Source: CF-118 sp035934385
Lineage (GTDB): Bacteria > Chloroflexota > Dormibacteria > Dormibacterales > Dormibacteraceae
Length of the DNA stretch: 64,000 bases
Assembly (NCBI GenBank): GCA_035934385.1
Contig: DASYXY010000081.1
Span: forward strand, 106,840-170,839
Reading direction: 5' to 3'
Of this stretch, positions 20,562 to 29,374 are shown in pieces. The first letter of the stretch is position 1; each line of letters opens with the position of its first letter. Under the pieces are notes generated by a model. It saw nothing but the letters and a program-made list of their open reading frames with translations, had not been told where the DNA came from and did no database searches. A program made the position numbers and the translations under genes.

Positions 20562-21544
20562 TGGCGACCAGCACCAAGGCTGCGGTCGGCACCAAAGAGG
20601 AATACCTCCAGCTGCATCGGTGGATGTCCATGGCCAAAGCGCTCGACGACCGTATGCACATCCTGGTCAAGCAGGGGCGTGCGCCGTTTGTCGGCTCGAG
20701 CCGTGGCCACGAGGGAATCCAGGTCGCCTCCACGGCCGCCATCGGGCGGGACGACTGGCTCGTGCCTCACTACCGGGGCCTTGGCAACGCCATCGTGCGC
20801 GGTCTGACGATGCGGGAGTGGATGCTGGCCGTCTTCGCCAAGGCCGGCGATCCCTTGACCGCCGGCCGTACGATCCCCGGCTGCTTCAGCTATCACAAGC
20901 TGAACATCGCGTCGGTGTCACACGTGGTCGCGACGCAGGTGCCCAAGGCGGCGGGCATCGCGTACGCCGCGAAGTTGAGGTGTGAGGGCACGGTCACGCT
21001 GTGCACTTTCGGCGACGGCGGGACGAGCCACGGCGAGTTCCACGAGGGCGTGAATTTCGCGGCGGTGCACCGGCTGCCGGTTGTGTTCGTCTGCGAGAAC
21101 AACAGCTACGCGATCTCGGTACCGATCCGGCTCCAGATGGCGAACCCCAACATCGCCGACCGCGCCGCCGGCTACGGCATGGCCGGCGTCACGGTCGATG
21201 GCACCGACGTGCCGGCCACCTTTGCCGCATGTCGGGAGGCAGTCGCGCGGGCGCGCCGCGGCGAAGGGCCGACGTTGATCGACGCCAAGATCTGGCGGAT
21301 CAACCCGCACACATCCGAGGACAACCAGCTCAAGTACCGACCCGAGCAAGAGGTCGCGGAGGCGGTCGGGCACGACCCGATATCCCGCTTCAACGCCTGG
21401 CTCAACGAGCGAGGCTGGCTCACGGCAGCCCGGGCCGCCGAGGTTCAAAAGCGGTACGACGAGGAGGCTTCGGAGGCCGCGGATTGGGCCGAGCAGCAGC
21501 CCGATCCAGCCCCGGAAGACGCACTGAAAAACGTGTTTGCCTGA
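20561..21544 (+). CDS. Thiamine-diphosphate-dependent dehydrogenase E1 alpha subunit
   Basis: 327 residues, alpha subunit of a pyruvate/branched-chain 2-oxoacid dehydrogenase E1. The ThDP motif runs from TFGDGGTSHGEFHEG to VCENNSYAIS, and YRGLGNAIVRG and the phosphorylation-loop region are present. The ATG shares a base with the synthase stop, so it belongs to the leu operon. No E1-beta, E2 or E3 gene is adjacent, and the only lipoyl domain in the window is a free one at 51.2 kb. It may process 2-oxoacids made by the operon, as in branched-chain acyl-CoA formation. Confidence 0.9.
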   Translation: MATSTKAAVGTKEEYLQLHRWMSMAKALDDRMHILVKQGRAPFVGSSRGHEGIQVASTAAIGRDDWLVPHYRGLGNAIVRGLTMREWMLAVFAKAGDPLTAGRTIPGCFSYHKLNIASVSHVVATQVPKAAGIAYAAKLRCEGTVTLCTFGDGGTSHGEFHEGVNFAAVHRLPVVFVCENNSYAISVPIRLQMANPNIADRAAGYGMAGVTVDGTDVPATFAACREAVARARRGEGPTLIDAKIWRINPHTSEDNQLKYRPEQEVAEAVGHDPISRFNAWLNERGWLTAARAAEVQKRYDEEASEAADWAEQQPDPAPEDALKNVFA

Positions 21545-21582
21545 TCTGGGGCGCGGTCTTTCAAAATAGACTGACCGTCCCA

Positions 21583-23145
21583 GTGGTACCCGACGATCCC
21601 GCCTCGACCCAGTCCGACCCGGAGACCAGCCAGATGCCGGCCGTGCCTCCTGCTAAATCCGAGCCAGATCCGGTGGTCTGGCCCGAAGACCCGTGGGTGG
21701 CCGACGGCCGGGCCGCCGAGGATCCGACGCTCGAGGGCGGCCCACCCATGGTCACCACGCCGGTCATCCCGACCTGGCCCGAGAGCCGTGGCGGTGAACC
21801 GTCGGTTCCCAGCCATGCCTCGGTCAACCCCACCGCCAACGATCCGGAGACGGCCCCGTTTCCGACGCAGAGGGCGGGCCTGGGGTCCGATTCAGCGGTG
21901 ATGAAGACGGCCCCGCCGCAGCCCGCCGCGCCACCCGAGGCATCTGAACCGACCGAAGAGCTACATGACACGGTGCCCCCGACTCCGGCGGTGGAGGCGA
22001 TTGCCACGGACGAAGCGGCGGAGGTGGAGACGGCGGACGCTGCGCTGGAAACGGTGCCGCCAGAGGGTGACGGTGTCGAAGCGTCCGAGGCGGAGGGCAC
22101 CAGTCCGCCGGCCGGCGAGGCGGAGGCGGAGGACGCCATGCCTGCTGCGGCGGCTGAGGAAGAGACTCCTGCGCCGATCGAGGCAGCCGAGCCCGAGGCC
22201 GAACCCGAGGCCGAGGCAGCGCCTGAAACCTCGGCAGAGCCTGCACCTGAAGCGGAGCCCGTGACTGAGCCGGAGCCTACGCCCGAACCCTTGAAGGCGG
22301 AGGAGCCCGAACCTCCCGCGCCGGAGGAGGCGCCCGTGGAGCCCGCCACACCCGCTGCCGGCACGCCGGCCTGGGCCGGTCAGCCGGTAACGCCCGCCAC
22401 CCCCGCTCCGGCGTCCCCGTTCTCGTCCTCGGGCCCGGTGATCCCGAGCTGGGCGCCAAACGCCCCCGCGGCGGCGGCAAAGCCCCAGCCAGAGGCTCCC
22501 ACGCAGTGGCCCGGCATCAATGTGCCGGCATGGGCGCCACAGCCGAGCGTCTCACATCCCGGGACGGCGAATCCGTTGCCCGGAGCGGCCAGCCCGTACG
22601 TCGAACCGGTGCGAGCCTCTCAGCCCGCACCCGCACCCGCACCAGCGCCGGCGCAAGCCTCGACGCCTCCTCCTGCTCCGCCCGCGCCGGCTCCCACCCC
22701 GACCACGGCCTCAGCGCCTCCTGTTCCGAAGACCTCGTCGTGGGAGGTTGTCGAGCAGAAGCGCGCAGCGGAGCCCCAGCACCAGGGCCCGACCCCGGAG
22801 GACAAGTCCTACGCCGAGTGGTTTGCCTGGGCGAAGAGGTCTGGCGCTCCGGCCAGCGCATGCCATGCCGCGGCGCAAGGGGCCTTCAGGGCGCTGGCGG
22901 CCGGGCACGACATGAACACCGCGGTCCAGTGGGCCACGCTCGCGATGGCGTCACCGCCTGGCCTGGTCGGCCAGAGCCGGCAGCTCTACTGCGCCTGGTA
23001 CTCGCTCGGGAACATCGACCTCAAGCTGCCGACTGCGCAGGCGCACGCATTTGCGAACGGCGCCATCCAGGCTCTCGAGGAGGGCGCTGACTCGATGGGA
23101 GCGCACCAGGCTGGCTTGCTCGCGGCCGGCATCACGGGCGGATAG
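21583..23145 (+). CDS. Pro/Ala/Glu-rich protein with C-terminal helical domain
   Basis: About 520 residues. Residues 1-400 are low complexity, first acidic with Glu-Ala-Pro repeats (PEAEPEAEAAPETSAEPAP) and then Pro/Ala-rich with scattered tryptophans (PAWAGQPV, PSWAPNAP). The last 115 residues form a compact predicted helical domain beginning DKSYAEWFAWAKRSGAP that I do not recognise. GTG 21583 is chosen because it is the first start after the E1-alpha stop, with a TAGACT -10-like element at 21567-21572. No signal peptide or membrane segment. The base composition of the linker makes strong shadow ORFs on both strands. Confidence 0.75.
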   Translation: MVPDDPASTQSDPETSQMPAVPPAKSEPDPVVWPEDPWVADGRAAEDPTLEGGPPMVTTPVIPTWPESRGGEPSVPSHASVNPTANDPETAPFPTQRAGLGSDSAVMKTAPPQPAAPPEASEPTEELHDTVPPTPAVEAIATDEAAEVETADAALETVPPEGDGVEASEAEGTSPPAGEAEAEDAMPAAAAEEETPAPIEAAEPEAEPEAEAAPETSAEPAPEAEPVTEPEPTPEPLKAEEPEPPAPEEAPVEPATPAAGTPAWAGQPVTPATPAPASPFSSSGPVIPSWAPNAPAAAAKPQPEAPTQWPGINVPAWAPQPSVSHPGTANPLPGAASPYVEPVRASQPAPAPAPAPAQASTPPPAPPAPAPTPTTASAPPVPKTSSWEVVEQKRAAEPQHQGPTPEDKSYAEWFAWAKRSGAPASACHAAAQGAFRALAAGHDMNTAVQWATLAMASPPGLVGQSRQLYCAWYSLGNIDLKLPTAQAHAFANGAIQALEEGADSMGAHQAGLLAAGITGG

Positions 23146-23161
23146 CGAAAGAAGCGGGCCG

Positions 23162-23338
23162 CTAAAGCTCCGGCTGCGCGCGACCCCTTGCGTCCAACCG
23201 ATCGGCCATGTCGCGCAGAAATCTGCTGAGCAGTCCGGAGCGCGAGTGGCGGGACCGCATCGCCGCCGTCGCAGCCTCCTGCTGGCGGGCCCGCATCATC
23301 TCCTTGACCAGGTGGAGGGTCCGGTCTGAATCGCGCAT
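23162..23338 (-). CDS. Small basic hypothetical protein, 58 aa
   Basis: Reads MRDSDRTLHLVKEMMRAR at the start, then an arginine-rich helix and SRFLRDMADRLDARGR near the end. GGGAGAGGA lies 5-13 bases upstream of the ATG, and the gene begins 15 bases after the DUF2089 stop, so it may be the third gene of that operon. No homology is recognised. Its small size makes it a moderate-confidence call. Confidence 0.5.
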   Translation of the reverse strand: MRDSDRTLHLVKEMMRARQQEAATAAMRSRHSRSGLLSRFLRDMADRLDARGRAQPEL

Positions 23339-23353
23339 TTCGTCCTCTCCCTG

Positions 23354-23743
23354 CTACTGAGATTCGAGGCGCTTGAGTGCCTCGTCGATTTCGATCTCTC
23401 CGCGGGCGACCTGCTCCATCAGCTCGAGCCGCGACGACGCGGGCACCGCAGAGGCCCTCTCGATGCCCATCTTGGCGAGCAGCGAGTCGAATCGCGCTCT
23501 CGCAGTGGGGTAGCTGACACCGAGATGCCTCTCCAGCTCCTTCATGTTTCCGCGCGAGGCGAGGAAGACGCGCAGCACATCGCGGTCGTCATCGGACAGG
23601 CCGCAGAACTCGCAAGTCTCGAACAAGCCCGACAGCTCGGTGCTGCACGATGGGCAGGAGAGGCGCGTCAACGCGAGTCGTTCGCTGCAGACGGGGCAGT
23701 TGAGCGGAGGACGGCGTGCAGAAGCAAGGTTGGTGGCGGTCAC
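23354..23743 (-). CDS. DUF2089 family protein
   Basis: 129 residues. The N-terminus is a zinc-ribbon-like segment with CPVC, CPSC and CEFC pairs (about residues 16-50), followed by a helix-turn-helix-like region GNMKELERHLGVSYPTARAR and a C-terminal helix. DUF2089 proteins are probable transcription regulators. It overlaps the upstream DUF4097 gene by 4 bases, a common pairing in which it may regulate the operon. Confidence 0.87.
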   Translation of the reverse strand: MTATNLASARRPPLNCPVCSERLALTRLSCPSCSTELSGLFETCEFCGLSDDDRDVLRVFLASRGNMKELERHLGVSYPTARARFDSLLAKMGIERASAVPASSRLELMEQVARGEIEIDEALKRLESQ

Positions 23744-24546
23744 CCGACTGTGATCCTCACGCTGCCCATCGTGCCTTCGATGTCGAGAGTCCCGGCGCCG
23801 GCGCCGATCGTCACGTCCTTGCCGCCCTGGCCGGCAATTGCCCGCTCGCCGCTGGCATCGTCGATCGAGACCTTGCCGAGGGTGGAGCGCGCCGCGATCC
23901 TGACGCTCGACTGCTTATCCAGGTTGAGGCGGACCGAGCCCATCTCGCATCGGATCTTGCTGGCCCCGGAATCGATGCGCCCGCTCGCGGTCACGCTTCC
24001 CGCCTGGGCGATGAGGTTGACGGGGCTACGGAAGTCGTTGACCGTGCAGCTGCCGGCCTGAACCTCGGCGGTGATCGGCCCGTGCACGCCATCGGCTCGG
24101 AAGCTGCCGGCCTGCACGCTGGCGATCAGCGGGAGGCTGGGGTTCATCCGCACCTTCAGGCTGCGCCGGCCCTTGAAATCAAAGCCGTTGATCTCGATGC
24201 GCCGTCCGGCCATTCCGAACGTGAAGGTGTCGTCTTCCTGGAAGGGCATGTGCTCGATCACCAGGACGTCGCCATCGACACGGGCGCGGTGCGGACCCTC
24301 GGCCACGGCCACGGCCACCGTGGGGTCGGCTACTACTTCGGCGCTGCCGAACTGAGAAAGGACCTTCACCGACGTCGCGGCGCCTGCGATCGGGGCTGAG
24401 ATGTCGTTGCGGCGCGGGGCGGCGGTCGCGGTGGCGGCCACCGGCTCGGCTTCCGCGGCGATGGCGTCGAGGCGGGCTGCCCCTTCCTCGGCGGTGATGG
24501 TTCCGGCACGGACCTGGTTCAGGATTTCGCGCTTCTTATCTTCCAT
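23740..24546 (-). CDS. SHOCT-like/DUF4097 beta-helix protein
   Basis: 268 residues. Residues 1-30 (EDKKREILNQVRAGTITAEEGAARLDAI) resemble the short N-terminal helix of YvlB/SHOCT-like proteins. Residues 60-265 are a repetitive right-handed beta-helix of the DUF4097 type, with recurring QAGS and VRITV-like strands. No signal peptide, so it is probably cytoplasmic. The start ATG at 24546 faces the divergent phosphoesterase. It probably acts with the DUF2089 protein in an envelope-stress-like regulatory unit; the precise function is unknown. Confidence 0.82.
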   Translation of the reverse strand: MEDKKREILNQVRAGTITAEEGAARLDAIAAEAEPVAATATAAPRRNDISAPIAGAATSVKVLSQFGSAEVVADPTVAVAVAEGPHRARVDGDVLVIEHMPFQEDDTFTFGMAGRRIEINGFDFKGRRSLKVRMNPSLPLIASVQAGSFRADGVHGPITAEVQAGSCTVNDFRSPVNLIAQAGSVTASGRIDSGASKIRCEMGSVRLNLDKQSSVRIAARSTLGKVSIDDASGERAIAGQGGKDVTIGAGAGTLDIEGTMGSVRITVG

Positions 24547-24629
24547 GGCTCAAATTAGAAAGCATGACCTACCAATGTGTCAAGCGATGCTCTTAAATTG
24601 ATACGATTCCGTCCCGCTAAGCTATCCCG

Positions 24630-25250
24630 GTGACGAGGATCGGGGTCTTAGCCGACACTCACTGCCCCGAGTTCCTGGACCGCCTGCCGGAACGAGTTTT
24701 CGAGGTCCTATCCGGGGCTGACCTGATCCTCCACGCGGGCGACATCAACGGCGAGTCGACGCTCGCGGAGCTGGCCAGGATCGCCCCCGTCGAGGCCGTA
24801 CGAGGCGACCACGACCGGGACCTCGGCTCGCTGCCGGCGCATCGAGAGTTGCGTGTCGACGGCAGGCGGATCGTGCTCGTCCACGGCAATCGGAGCCGCT
24901 GGCTGGAAGAGCCGGCCACGCTTCTGTGGACGGTGAGCCTCGGCCACTACTGGCCGCACCGCGGGCTCTCCGCCTCGCTCCGGCGCCGATTCCCCGACGC
25001 CGACGTCATCGTTTACGGCCATACCCACCGCGCGCTGATCGACAAAGCGGGCGGACCGATCGTCTTCAACCCGGGCGGCGTGCACCAGTGGACACCGGTG
25101 ACCGCGGCCGCGCGCCTGCGCCGGCACACAGGATGGTTCGAATGGTGCTGGTTGCAAGTGGCTCGCCACATCCGGAGCTACCCGCCTCCGACGATCGGCA
25201 TCCTCGAGGTGACGCCTGCGGCAATCGAGGCGTCGATCGTCGCTCTTTAG
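24630..25250 (+). CDS. YfcE/MJ0936-type metallophosphoesterase
   Basis: 206 residues, calcineurin-like phosphodiesterase. Metal ligands are visible in LADTHCP, HAGDI, GDHDRD (in place of the usual GNHD) and YGHTHRAL. GTG start at 24630; TAAGCT at 24618-24623 puts the transcript start exactly on this codon, so it is probably leaderless. The C-terminal 40 residues after the core are extra. Substrate is unknown; family members cleave phosphodiesters. Confidence 0.9.
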   Translation: MTRIGVLADTHCPEFLDRLPERVFEVLSGADLILHAGDINGESTLAELARIAPVEAVRGDHDRDLGSLPAHRELRVDGRRIVLVHGNRSRWLEEPATLLWTVSLGHYWPHRGLSASLRRRFPDADVIVYGHTHRALIDKAGGPIVFNPGGVHQWTPVTAAARLRRHTGWFEWCWLQVARHIRSYPPPTIGILEVTPAAIEASIVAL

Positions 25251-25263
25251 AGTTAGTCACCTG

Positions 25264-26238
25264 GTGAAGAAGCTGACTTTCCGTGCGGCCATGCTTGACG
25301 ATGCGGGCCTAGCGGCAGACATCATGACGGCCGCGTTCCCGCGCGAGCCGGAAGATCCCGTGCTCACTCTCGAGCGGTGGCGGCATGGGCGTGAGGACTT
25401 CGTCTGGGGCCGTTATTTCGCCGAGCAGGACGGAGTTCCGGTCGGATACGTCGAGTGGGCGCACGGGCCGTGGGAGCAGCTGCCCGAGCGTCACTGCTAC
25501 GTCGACGTGTTCCTGGACCTGACCTACATGCGGAAGGGGCTCCTGACCGACCTGTGGAAGTGGATCGAAGAGGAGGCCAGTAAGCAGGGCGCGCTGACCC
25601 TCAACGCCTCGGCGGGCGAGGAGGAGGCGGAGATGCTCGGCGTCCTCAAGTCGCTGCACTACGAGCGCGAGCGCCAGGACCGCGTGTGGCTGCTCGATCT
25701 CGATGCTCACGGCGCGCGCCTCACCGCGGAGGCCGCCGCGGCCCGAGCAAGAATGGAAGCCGAGGGCATCACGCTCACGATGCTCAGCGAATGGCACGAC
25801 CCCGACCGCGTCGCGAAGCTGTTCAAGCTGAGTGAGGAGACGCGCCAGGACATCCCGCACTCAACTCCAATCCTTCCGCAGCCGAAGGAGTACTTCGTGA
25901 TTCGACTGAACGCACCGGACCGCCGCCACGACCGCTGGTGGCTGGCACTCGACGGAGACCATCCCGTCGCGATGTCCTTCCTGAGCTTTCCGCCCGTGCG
26001 CGGTCACGTGTGGACCGGGTACACCTGCTGCGACCGCGACTATCGGGGCCGTGGCATCGCGCGCGCCGTCAAGCTGCAGACTCTCGCCCAGGCCGTCGAG
26101 CTGGGCATCCCTTCGGTGCGGACCGACAACGACTCCGAAAACGCGGCCATGCTGCACATCAACGAAACGCTGGGTTACGAGTCACTGCCCGGCTACGTCA
26201 GTTTCGTGAAGCGGTTACCCGCCCGCGCTTTGCGGTAG
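25264..26238 (+). CDS. GNAT-family N-acetyltransferase, two domains
   Basis: 324 residues with a weak N-terminal GNAT domain (about 1-145, YVDVFLDLTYMRKGLLTDLW) and a better C-terminal one (about 165-315) whose acetyl-CoA loop is CDRDYRGRGIARAVK, followed by TDNDSENAAMLHINETLGY. GTG start. Architecture resembles mycothiol-synthase-like and other double-GNAT proteins, but no motif fixes the substrate. It lies 13 bases after the phosphoesterase gene. Confidence 0.88.
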   Translation: MKKLTFRAAMLDDAGLAADIMTAAFPREPEDPVLTLERWRHGREDFVWGRYFAEQDGVPVGYVEWAHGPWEQLPERHCYVDVFLDLTYMRKGLLTDLWKWIEEEASKQGALTLNASAGEEEAEMLGVLKSLHYERERQDRVWLLDLDAHGARLTAEAAAARARMEAEGITLTMLSEWHDPDRVAKLFKLSEETRQDIPHSTPILPQPKEYFVIRLNAPDRRHDRWWLALDGDHPVAMSFLSFPPVRGHVWTGYTCCDRDYRGRGIARAVKLQTLAQAVELGIPSVRTDNDSENAAMLHINETLGYESLPGYVSFVKRLPARALR

Positions 26239-26250
26239 AACCGAGAGAGC

Positions 26251-27144
26251 ATGGCGAAGACAGCCGACTACTACGAGGTGCTCGGGGTGCCGCGGACGGC
26301 GAGTCAAAAGGACATCGGCGCAGCCTTCCGCAAACTCGCGCGCAAACACCACCCCGACTTGAACGCCGGCGACAAGCAGGCGGAGCAGCGCTTCAAAGAG
26401 ATCTCGGAAGCGCACGAGGTCCTGTCCGACCCGGAGAAGAAGAAGCTCTACGACGCGTTCGGCTCGGACTGGGCAGCCGCCAAAGCTGCCGGCGTGCAGC
26501 CCGGGCAGGGCAATCCATTCGGCGGTGGGGGCGTGCGCCGCGGTGGTGGGCCCGGTGGACAGCGAGTCGAATACCGCACGGTCTCGCCGGAAGAGGTCGA
26601 GGAGATGTTCGGCGACGCGGGCGGCTTCGGCGACATCTTCGGATCGATCTTCGGCGGTCCCCAGCGAGGCTCGCGTGCGCAAACGCTCGACGTGGAGATG
26701 CCGATCACGGTGAGCCTGGCCGAAGTGCAGCGCGGCACGAGCCGCTCCGTCGAGCTGCCGGGCGGCAGGCGCGTGGAGGTCAACGTGCCCGCGGGCGTGA
26801 AGGAAGGCACGGTGCTGCGTGTGCCTGGGCTGCGGGCCCAGGTCCAGGTGGCGCCCGATCCGCTCTTCACGCGGGAGGGCAAGGACCTGCGGGTCGTCGT
26901 GCCCGTGGCGCTCAAGGTCGCGCTTAGTGGAGGCGAGGTCGCCGCGCCGACGCTGAAGGGCGGCCGGGTCCAGTTCAAAGTACCGCCGGAGACGCAGAAC
27001 GGGACGAAGATCCGGCTCCGCGGGCTGGGCCTCCCCGATCCCAAGGGCGGATCGACCGGCGACCTGTACGCGGAGGTGAAGGTCCAGCTGCCGGTGCCGA
27101 TGGACGAGCGCACCCGCAAGTGGGCGTCCGAGCAGCCGGTCTAA
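26251..27144 (+). CDS. DnaJ/CbpA-like J-domain co-chaperone
   Basis: 297 residues. J-domain 1-70 with the HPD triad in KHHPDLN, a Gly-rich linker (about 85-110), and the two-lobed DnaJ C-terminal substrate domain ending in RLRGLGLPDPKGG. The zinc-finger domain of class I DnaJ is absent, so it is a class II or CbpA-type Hsp40 that stimulates DnaK. No dnaK or grpE lies nearby. ATG start 12 bases after the acetyltransferase. Confidence 0.93.
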   Translation: MAKTADYYEVLGVPRTASQKDIGAAFRKLARKHHPDLNAGDKQAEQRFKEISEAHEVLSDPEKKKLYDAFGSDWAAAKAAGVQPGQGNPFGGGGVRRGGGPGGQRVEYRTVSPEEVEEMFGDAGGFGDIFGSIFGGPQRGSRAQTLDVEMPITVSLAEVQRGTSRSVELPGGRRVEVNVPAGVKEGTVLRVPGLRAQVQVAPDPLFTREGKDLRVVVPVALKVALSGGEVAAPTLKGGRVQFKVPPETQNGTKIRLRGLGLPDPKGGSTGDLYAEVKVQLPVPMDERTRKWASEQPV

Positions 27145-27156
27145 AGTACCTCCGAC

Positions 27157-28677
27157 TTGCGCGAGCGACTCCTGCTGCCTCTGGTGTTCGTCGCAGGCAT
27201 GGCTTCGCTTGCAGTCGAGTTCGGCGCCGCGAGGCTGCTCGCGCCGTACTTCGGTACCAGCCTCTACGTGTGGGGCGTCCTCATCGGCCTAGTCCTCATC
27301 TACCTGTCCGCCGGCTATGTGATCGGCGGCCGCCTGGCCGACCGGCGCCCCGACGAGATGCTGCTGTACCAGATCACAGCCTGGGCGGGGCTGTGGATCG
27401 GCGTCATTCCGCTGGTCAGCTACCCGATCCTGCTGGCGTCGCAGCAGGGTTTCCGGGAGCTGAGCATCGGGATCGTCGGCGGCACGCTGCTCGCGGTAAT
27501 GGTGCTGTTCGCGGTGCCCGTGATCCTGCTCGGCTGCGTGAGCCCTTTTGCGATCAGGCTGCTGCTGAAGAGCATCGAGTCAGGCGGCAACACCGCGGGG
27601 CGCGTGTACGCGTTGTCGACCGCGGGCAGCATCCTCGGCACGTTCCTGCCGGTGTTCTGGTTCATCCCCACGTACGGCACGCGGCCGACGCTCGAGGGTT
27701 TTGGCCTCGTGCTGGTGTTCTTCTCGGTGGCGGCGATGTGGCCGCGCAAACGTTTCTATGCAGCTTTTGGAATCGCCGTGATCCTCGCCTGGATCGCGTT
27801 GCCGTCCGGGATCAAGCCGCCCGAGGTCGGCACGCTGCTCACGGAGCGCGAGTCCGCCTACAACTACATCCAGGTCGTGCAGGACGGCACCGTCACCGAG
27901 CTGATCCTCAACGAAGGTCAGGCGATCCATTCGGTGTACGACTCGACCGACAACCTGACGCACGGCTACTGGGACTACCTCTTGCTCGCGAGCTCCTTTC
28001 AGCCTGCGCAGCCGTCCGCGATCAATCCCAAGTCAATCGCCATCCTGGGTCTCGCCGGCGGCACGACCGCGCGCCAGTACAGGCTCGCCTACGGAGATTC
28101 GATCGACATCACCGGCGTCGAGATCGATCCCGTGATCCTGGCGATCGGGCACCAGTACTTTCATCTTGGCGACGCCCGCGCGCACGAGGTGACGTCAGAC
28201 GCTCGTTACTGGATCGCCACGCAGGCGGGGCACTACGACGTCGTCGTTCTTGACGCGTACCGCCAGCCATACATCCCCTTTCACCTGACGACCAAGGAGT
28301 TCTTCGCCCAGGTGCGCCAGCACCTGAACCCGGGCGGGGTGGCCGCGGTGAACGTGGGCCGGACGAGCACCGACTACAGGTTGGTGGCCGCGATCGCCAG
28401 CACGATGGCCGCGGTGTACACGAACGTCTACGTGATCGACGACAGGTCCACCAACAACACGCTCGTGTATGGCACCACCGAGCAGACGACGCTCGACGAC
28501 ATCCGGCACAACCTCGGGCAGGTGTCGGCGCCGCTGGCGAGCGATGTCGCCGGGGAGGCGCTCCAACCCGGCCGGCTGCTCCCGTCGCCCTATCACGGCC
28601 AGGTGTACACGGACGACCTGGCGCCCGTGGAGCAGCTGATCGACGAGATCATCTTCAGCTACGTGACGGGCGCGTGA
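27157..28677 (+). CDS. Fused membrane/spermidine-synthase-like protein
   Basis: 506 residues. Residues 1-215 contain about seven to eight membrane helices (ERLLLPLVFVAGMASLAVEF at the start). Residues 220-500 form a spermidine-synthase-like Rossmann domain with AGGTTARQY, GVEIDPVIL and a DVVVLDAYRQPYIP segment. Such fusions are widespread and usually lack demonstrated aminopropyltransferase activity. TTG start. A TAAAGT element lies at 27142-27147 at the end of the J-protein gene. Confidence 0.87.
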   Translation: MRERLLLPLVFVAGMASLAVEFGAARLLAPYFGTSLYVWGVLIGLVLIYLSAGYVIGGRLADRRPDEMLLYQITAWAGLWIGVIPLVSYPILLASQQGFRELSIGIVGGTLLAVMVLFAVPVILLGCVSPFAIRLLLKSIESGGNTAGRVYALSTAGSILGTFLPVFWFIPTYGTRPTLEGFGLVLVFFSVAAMWPRKRFYAAFGIAVILAWIALPSGIKPPEVGTLLTERESAYNYIQVVQDGTVTELILNEGQAIHSVYDSTDNLTHGYWDYLLLASSFQPAQPSAINPKSIAILGLAGGTTARQYRLAYGDSIDITGVEIDPVILAIGHQYFHLGDARAHEVTSDARYWIATQAGHYDVVVLDAYRQPYIPFHLTTKEFFAQVRQHLNPGGVAAVNVGRTSTDYRLVAAIASTMAAVYTNVYVIDDRSTNNTLVYGTTEQTTLDDIRHNLGQVSAPLASDVAGEALQPGRLLPSPYHGQVYTDDLAPVEQLIDEIIFSYVTGA

Positions 28678-28681
28678 CCTG

Positions 28682-29374
28682 ATGCCAGACGTTCCCCCCC
28701 ACGAAGCCGTCGATCCGGACCAGCAGCTGCTCGATGGGATCACGAGCAAGGGCTACGACCTTTCGAAGCCGCACGTGATCGGCTTTCGGATCGACTTCGG
28801 CCCTGCGGCCGCGCGCCAGGCCGCCGCCGACCTGATCCGCGCCGGCCACCCATCGGTGAGGCTCGAGATGGAGGACGCGCCGTCCGTGATCGTGACCAAG
28901 CAGATGCTCGTCACGCTCGATTCCTTACGTTCGACGCGCGCGGAGCTCAACGACTACGCCAGTGGTCAGGACGCGGAAGTCACCAATGTCCTCATCGGCG
29001 GAAGAGACCCGGGGAAGGAGCGGGCCTGGAAAAAAGACGCTGCTGGAACCGCTGACACCGACGAGGCGGACCAACTCGTGATCGACCAGCTATTCGCGTG
29101 GGATGTGGATCTGAAGCAGACGATGATCTTCACTGGAGGCATCGCCTTCACCGAAGAAGGAACAGCCCGCGATGCAGCCGCCGCGCTGATGCTCGAAGGC
29201 TTTCCCGAAGTCGCGGTGGTGGAGAGCGACATCGGGCCCGTCGCCGAGGCCGTGATGTACATGGCCGCCGACGTCCGCGCTCTTCACAAGCTTCGCCGCA
29301 ACCTCGCGGAGTATGCGAAATCGCAAGGGGGCGCTTGGCTGGGGTTCCACGCGAGCGCCCGCGCCCCGGCCTAG
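28682..29374 (+). CDS. Protein with two tandem RraB-like domains
   Basis: 230 residues not closely matching a standard family member. Residues 13-100 follow the RraB (regulator of ribonuclease E B) pattern: LLDGITSKGYDLSKPHVIGF, alternating hydrophobic strands, then VTKQMLVTLDSLRSTRAELN. Residues 127-223 repeat it in diverged form: QLVIDQLFAWDVDLKQTMIF, AAALMLEGFPEVAVVE, RALHKLRRNLAEYAKSQGG and a final GAWLGFHA, which corresponds to the YDGW end of RraB. The duplication is my inference from periodicity. It starts 4 bases after the spermidine-synthase-like gene. Confidence 0.68.
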   Translation: MPDVPPHEAVDPDQQLLDGITSKGYDLSKPHVIGFRIDFGPAAARQAAADLIRAGHPSVRLEMEDAPSVIVTKQMLVTLDSLRSTRAELNDYASGQDAEVTNVLIGGRDPGKERAWKKDAAGTADTDEADQLVIDQLFAWDVDLKQTMIFTGGIAFTEEGTARDAAAALMLEGFPEVAVVESDIGPVAEAVMYMAADVRALHKLRRNLAEYAKSQGGAWLGFHASARAPA

